A stretch of 64,000 bases of DNA, taken from assembly GCA_045591175.1 (NCBI GenBank), contig JAZNSI010000012.1, positions 30,171 through 94,170 of the forward strand. Direction: 5' to 3'. A program made the translations under genes and the position numbers. Position 1 is the first letter of the stretch. The number at the start of each line of letters is the position of its first letter. Below, piece by piece: positions 60,512-64,000 of this stretch. The notes under the pieces are model-generated. The model ran no database searches. It saw nothing but the letters and a program-made list of their open reading frames with translations, and was not told where the DNA came from. This DNA is from UBA11524 sp045591175. Its GTDB lineage: Bacteria; Bacillota; Clostridia; Christensenellales; Aristaeellaceae.

Positions 60512-61738
60512 ATGCAATACCGCCCCTTTGGCAACACCGGCGTGAACATTTCCACCCTGGGCTTCGGCTGCATGCGCCTGCCCGAGATCCAGAAGGAGGA
60601 CGGCTCCTGGGAGGTTGACCAGGAGAAAACCAACGCCATGCTCATGCGCGCCTACGAACTGGGCGTGAATTACTTCGACACCGCGCTGTACTACTGCCAC
60701 AGCAATTCCGAAATTGCCATCGGCAAGGCCCTCAAGCCCATCCGCGAGAAGGTGTACATCTCCACCAAGTGCCCGCTGGAGCTGGTGAAGGAGCCCGGCG
60801 ATTTCCGCAAGACGCTGGAGACCAGCCTCAAGAAGCTGGACACCCCCTATGTGGACTTCTACCACTTCTGGGGCATCAACCAGAAGACCTTCGACGAGAA
60901 GATCGTCCCCATGGGCCTGATCGCCGAGGCGCAGAAGCTCAAGGAGGAGGGCCTCATCCGCCATATCAGCTTCTCCTTCCATGATTCCCCTGAAGCTTTG
61001 AAGCACATCATCGATTACGGCTGCATCCAGGGCGAAGCCCAGGCTGCAGCTACGCGCGGCGATTCCGAGGAATCGCTCGCGCTAATCGGGCAGGTGCCCG
61101 ACCTCCATGGCGGCTCAGGCCTCGAAAGCGTGCTGCTGCAGTACAACCTGCTGGACCGCGCGAACGAGGAGATGATCCAGTATGCGGCCAAGAAGGGCCT
61201 GGGCGTGGTGGTCATGGGCCCCGTGGGCGGCGGCCGTCTGGCGGCCCCGACGGAGCTGGCTGCCAAGCTGGGCACCGAAGCCGTCAACACCTACGAGCTG
61301 GCGTTCAAGTTCGTGCTGGGCAACCCCGGCGTATGCTGCGCGCTGTCCGGTATGCAGACCATTGAGATGGTGGAGCAGAACGCCGTGGTCGCGTCCCTGG
61401 AAAATCCCATGTCCGAGGAAGAATGGCGCCGCGTGGGCGAGAGCCTGGAGAACCTGAAGAAGTTCTCCGAGCTGTACTGCACCGGCTGCGGCTACTGTCA
61501 GCCCTGCCCCAAGGGCATCAACATTCCCAAGATCTTCCAGGCCTACACCTACCTGAACGTCTACGGCCTGAAGGATCTGGCGAAGAACACCTGGAACGGC
61601 TACCTCAACAACGAAAAGAACCCCGGCGTCTCCCCCGCCGAGTGCGTCAACTGCGGCTACTGCGAGCGCAAGTGCCCACAGCATTTGAAGGTTCGCGAGC
61701 TGCTGAAGAAGGTCGAGGGCGTGCTGAGCTCCCTGTGA
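60512..61738 (+). CDS. Aldo/keto reductase with C-terminal ferredoxin-like clusters
   Basis: A 408-residue cytoplasmic protein. The N-terminal TIM barrel (about 1-280) has LGFGCMRLP, the catalytic-type ELGVNYFDTALYYC segment (Asp and Tyr) and KVYISTKCP (Lys). The C-terminal domain has CTGCGYCQPCPKGI (about 328-341) and CVNCGYCERKCP (about 380-391), each matching a [4Fe-4S]-binding pattern. Such proteins are common in anaerobes; the substrate is unknown. AAAAGGAGGATCATCCTG precedes the ATG. Confidence 0.88.
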   Translation: MQYRPFGNTGVNISTLGFGCMRLPEIQKEDGSWEVDQEKTNAMLMRAYELGVNYFDTALYYCHSNSEIAIGKALKPIREKVYISTKCPLELVKEPGDFRKTLETSLKKLDTPYVDFYHFWGINQKTFDEKIVPMGLIAEAQKLKEEGLIRHISFSFHDSPEALKHIIDYGCIQGEAQAAATRGDSEESLALIGQVPDLHGGSGLESVLLQYNLLDRANEEMIQYAAKKGLGVVVMGPVGGGRLAAPTELAAKLGTEAVNTYELAFKFVLGNPGVCCALSGMQTIEMVEQNAVVASLENPMSEEEWRRVGESLENLKKFSELYCTGCGYCQPCPKGINIPKIFQAYTYLNVYGLKDLAKNTWNGYLNNEKNPGVSPAECVNCGYCERKCPQHLKVRELLKKVEGVLSSL

Positions 61739-61748
61739 TTTCACCAAT

Positions 61749-61783
61749 GGCTGACTTCCCCGCACGGGAGGTCAGCCTTTTCT
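61749..61783 (+). terminator. Terminator of the aldo/keto reductase gene
   Basis: GGCTGACTTCCC pairs with GGGAGGTCAGCC, followed by TTTTCTTC. Confidence 0.85.
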
Positions 61784-61824
61784 TCGCTGTTGATTGCGCA
61801 CTTTTTAACAATCAGCCCGCTGCC

Positions 61825-61854
61825 TTGACATTTTCCTGTCATTCGGGGTATCCT
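61825..61854 (+). promoter_or_regulatory. Promoter of the NAD salvage operon
   Basis: TTGACA and TATCCT with an 18-base spacer, 33 bases before the first ATG. Confidence 0.6.
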
Positions 61855-61887
61855 CTCATGGGGATGATCCCCGAAGGAGGTTGCACC

Positions 61888-62418
61888 ATGAAGAAGCTGC
61901 TCATCGTTGTGGACATGCAGAACGACTTCATCGGCGGTGCGCTGGGCTCCGCGGAGGCGCAGGCCATCGTTCCCGGCGCGGCGGCGCATATCCGCACCCG
62001 CCGTGCGGAAGGCTACACCATGATCGCTACGCTGGACACCCACGGCGACGATTACATGCGCACCCCCGAAGGCGCAAAGCTTCCCGTGCCCCACTGCCTC
62101 AAAGGCAGCAAAGGCTGGGCGCTCCACCCCGATATCGCCACTGCCCTGGGCAACTGCCTGCTGGTGGAAAAGCCCACCTTCGGCAGCACCCGGCTGCCCG
62201 GCATCATGGCGGAGCTCGTCGCGGATGACCCCGATGTGACCATCGAGCTGCTGGGCGTTTGCACCGACATCTGCGTGGTGTCCAATGCGCTGCTGCTCAA
62301 GGCGCACTTCCCAGAGGCGACGCTGCAGGTCAAGGCGGATTGCTGCGCCGGCGTCACCCCCGAAAAGCATATTGCAGCCCTTGAAACCATGGCCAGCTGC
62401 CAGATTGACATCATCTGA
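61888..62418 (+). CDS. Isochorismatase-family cysteine hydrolase, probable nicotinamidase
   Basis: A 176-residue cytoplasmic enzyme. The catalytic triad of the family is visible: Asp9 in VVDMQNDF, a Lys in LVEKPTFGS (near 93) and Cys129 in GVCTDICV. Placement directly before nadE and pncB argues that it is a nicotinamidase (PncA), releasing nicotinate from nicotinamide. The ATG at 61888 follows GAAGGAGG. The assignment as PncA rests on gene context. Confidence 0.82.
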   Translation: MKKLLIVVDMQNDFIGGALGSAEAQAIVPGAAAHIRTRRAEGYTMIATLDTHGDDYMRTPEGAKLPVPHCLKGSKGWALHPDIATALGNCLLVEKPTFGSTRLPGIMAELVADDPDVTIELLGVCTDICVVSNALLLKAHFPEATLQVKADCCAGVTPEKHIAALETMASCQIDII

Positions 62419-62436
62419 GCCCACAGGAGGATCGTT

Positions 62437-63213
62437 ATGAACGCATATACCTTCAACGCCGCCGAAGTCCGGGACAGCCTGATCGCCGCCATCCGCGAGA
62501 TTGCGGAGAAACAGGGCTTCACCAGGGTCATTATCGGCATTTCCGGCGGTAAGGATTCCACCGTTGCGGCGGCCCTGTGCGCCCGCGCTCTGGGCAGGGA
62601 GAACGTCTACGGCGTGATGATGCCCGACGGCGTGCAAGCTGACATCGCCGACAGCCAGCGCGTTTGCCAGGTGCTGGGCATCAACCAGCGCACCGTCAAC
62701 ATCGGCCCGATGCATGAGGCCCTGCGCGCCGCGACCGATCAGCTCGGTTCCACGGCAAAGGAAGGCGAATTCTCCGTGGCGTATCACCGGGAAAGCGACG
62801 TGAACGTTGGCCCCCGTCTGCGCATGACCACCCTGCGCTACATGGCGCAGGCGCTGAACGCCCGCCTGGTGGGCACCGGCAACCTGTCGGAGATCACCGT
62901 GGGCTACTGCACCAAGGACGGCGACACCTCCAGCGACTTCTCCCTCCTGGGCGCGCTGACCAGCGTAGAGGTGGTCGAGGTCGGCCTGACAATGGCGGAA
63001 CTCCCCCGCGAGCTGGTCATCAAGACGCCCTCCGACGGCCTCTCCGGCAAGAGCGACGAGGAGCGCCTGGGCGTGACCTATCAGCAGATCCACGCCTACA
63101 TCCGCTTCGGTTCCTCCGGCGACAAGGCCGCCGACGCCCGCATCGCCCGTTTGGAGCGCGCCGGCATGCACAAACGCTCCCGCCCGCCGGTACTGGATCC
63201 CTTCAAGCAGTAA
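62437..63213 (+). CDS. nadE: NAD+ synthase
   Basis: A 258-residue protein of the short, ammonia-dependent NadE type without a glutaminase domain. The PP-loop SGGKDSTVAAAL (about 35-46), then VGTGNLSEITVGYCTKDGD and SDEERLGVTYQQIH, are typical. It amidates deamido-NAD using ATP. It is the second gene of the NAD operon, 18 bases after the hydrolase gene, with CAGGAGGATCGTT before the ATG. Confidence 0.93.
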   Translation: MNAYTFNAAEVRDSLIAAIREIAEKQGFTRVIIGISGGKDSTVAAALCARALGRENVYGVMMPDGVQADIADSQRVCQVLGINQRTVNIGPMHEALRAATDQLGSTAKEGEFSVAYHRESDVNVGPRLRMTTLRYMAQALNARLVGTGNLSEITVGYCTKDGDTSSDFSLLGALTSVEVVEVGLTMAELPRELVIKTPSDGLSGKSDEERLGVTYQQIHAYIRFGSSGDKAADARIARLERAGMHKRSRPPVLDPFKQ

Positions 63214-63229
63214 CAAAGGAGGCGCGTCC

Positions 63230-64000
63230 ATGAAGCTGGAACCCATCGTCCTGTCCCTGCTGGACACGGATCTGTACAAGTTCAACATGGATCAGGTGAT
63301 CTTCCACAAGCACACCGACCTGAGCGGCGAGTACTATTTCCGCTGCCGCAACGAGGGCGTGATCTTCACCCGGGAGATGTTCGAGGAGATCAACGCCCAG
63401 ATCGACCACCTGTGCACGCTGACCTTCACGAAGGAGGAGCTGGACTACCTGCGCTCCATCCGCTTCATCAAGGGCGACTATGTGGAGTTCCTGCGGCTGT
63501 GGCGGCCCATCCGCGATTATGTGGAGACCGCACTGCATGAGGACGGCACGCTGGACATCGTCGTGCGCGGCCCGCTCTTTTCTGCGATGCAGTTTGAGAT
63601 CTACCTGCTGGAGATCATTAACGAAGTCTACTTCCGCATGAATTTCAGCTATGAGTATCTGCGTGCATCTGCAGAGGAAAAACTCAATGAGAAGATCAAA
63701 GCCTTCAATGACGGAACATACACCTTTAAATTTGCAGAGTTTGGCTGCCGCAGAAGACTTTCCAGAGAATGGGAAGATGTGGTCCTGCGCAGACTGTCTA
63801 CGGAAACAAAGAACTGTATCGGTACTTCCAATGTGTACTTTGCAAAGAAGTACAATTTGATCCCCGTTGGTACGTATGCCCATGAGTTTGTGCAGATGTA
63901 CCAGGGTATTGATTCCATCCCCCTGGCTTATACCAACCACTACGCCATGCGTGACTGGTATAATGAATATGAGGGCGACAACGGCACTGCATTGACGGAT
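63230..64000 (+). CDS. pncB: Nicotinate phosphoribosyltransferase (partial)
   Basis: The first 257 codons are visible; the gene continues past the window. LLDTDLYKFNMDQVIFHKH, YYFRCRNEG and EFGCRRRLSREW match NAPRTase, which converts nicotinate to its mononucleotide. VGTYAHEFVQMY holds the conserved His region. AAAGGAGGCGCGTCC precedes the ATG, 16 bases after nadE. The second half of the visible gene (from about 63640) is much less GC-rich and uses AGA and AAA codons, unlike the first half and the neighbours. The reading frame stays open across this shift. Confidence 0.92.
   Translation, partial: MKLEPIVLSLLDTDLYKFNMDQVIFHKHTDLSGEYYFRCRNEGVIFTREMFEEINAQIDHLCTLTFTKEELDYLRSIRFIKGDYVEFLRLWRPIRDYVETALHEDGTLDIVVRGPLFSAMQFEIYLLEIINEVYFRMNFSYEYLRASAEEKLNEKIKAFNDGTYTFKFAEFGCRRRLSREWEDVVLRRLSTETKNCIGTSNVYFAKKYNLIPVGTYAHEFVQMYQGIDSIPLAYTNHYAMRDWYNEYEGDNGTALTD

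Noticed and set aside
1..64000. CRISPR array or phage defence system
   Set aside because: No regularly spaced short repeats and no cas, restriction or toxin-antitoxin genes were seen on either strand.

Overview
The window is GC-rich (roughly 55-60% by eye). It looks like the chromosome of an anaerobic, carbohydrate-degrading Clostridia-type Firmicute from a gut or rumen setting. The grounds are strong AGGAGG ribosome-binding sites, a cre-like site, BMP-type nucleoside transport, many secreted proteins with MKK(L/F)..LLA.MLL signal peptides, Cys-rich CxxCG surface repeats, and GH4, GH3, GH43, GH133 and PL9 enzymes. I cannot name the species.

1-5.9 kb: two leftward glycoside hydrolase genes (a GH4 cut by the window edge and an MGH1-like GH), then dnaA. 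The region upstream of dnaA has a good promoter, one perfect DnaA box, weaker boxes and an AT-rich stretch. Genes diverge from it, so it is a candidate oriC. dnaN is not next to dnaA. A small unknown gene and an orphan zinc-binding lipoprotein/periplasmic-type protein follow.

5.9-28.1 kb: a complete tRNA-Arg(CCG) gene is followed, 22 kb later, by an exact 30-bp copy of its 3' end. This is the signature of an integrated island. A third, diverged copy including the downstream terminator lies at 30.2 kb. Between the first two copies lie: a three-gene signalling module (7TM degenerate kinase, sensor kinase, NarL-type regulator); a divergent run of seven exported or membrane proteins sharing repeats and an unrecognised C-terminal Cys/His/Trp domain; remnants of a conjugative element (Cys-rich KTR protein, XRE regulator, serine recombinase tail); and a five-gene redox operon (SDR, flavin-reductase-like, NmrA-like, DUF1295, membrane protein).

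28.2-43.4 kb: sugar metabolism. A ribokinase-like kinase follows an ADP-ribosylglycohydrolase. An AraC regulator is divergent from a GPH-type sugar symporter, which is followed by a carboxylesterase. A GH3 enzyme with reversed domain order and a repeat-containing partner is divergent from a TetR regulator with a palindromic operator. A GH43 and the alanyl-tRNA editing protein AlaX follow.

43.6-49 kb: glutamine synthetase, a VanX-like D-Ala-D-Ala dipeptidase, a YwaF-like membrane protein, an ABC-F ATPase behind a structured leader with a 56-codon upstream ORF, and a GNAT acetyltransferase.

49-64 kb: a GH133 glycogen debranching enzyme, a large secreted PL9 pectate lyase with a cre site, a BMP-type nucleoside ABC transporter (four genes), an aldo/keto reductase with two ferredoxin-like clusters, and an NAD salvage operon (amidohydrolase, nadE, pncB). 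pncB runs off the window end and changes composition midway.
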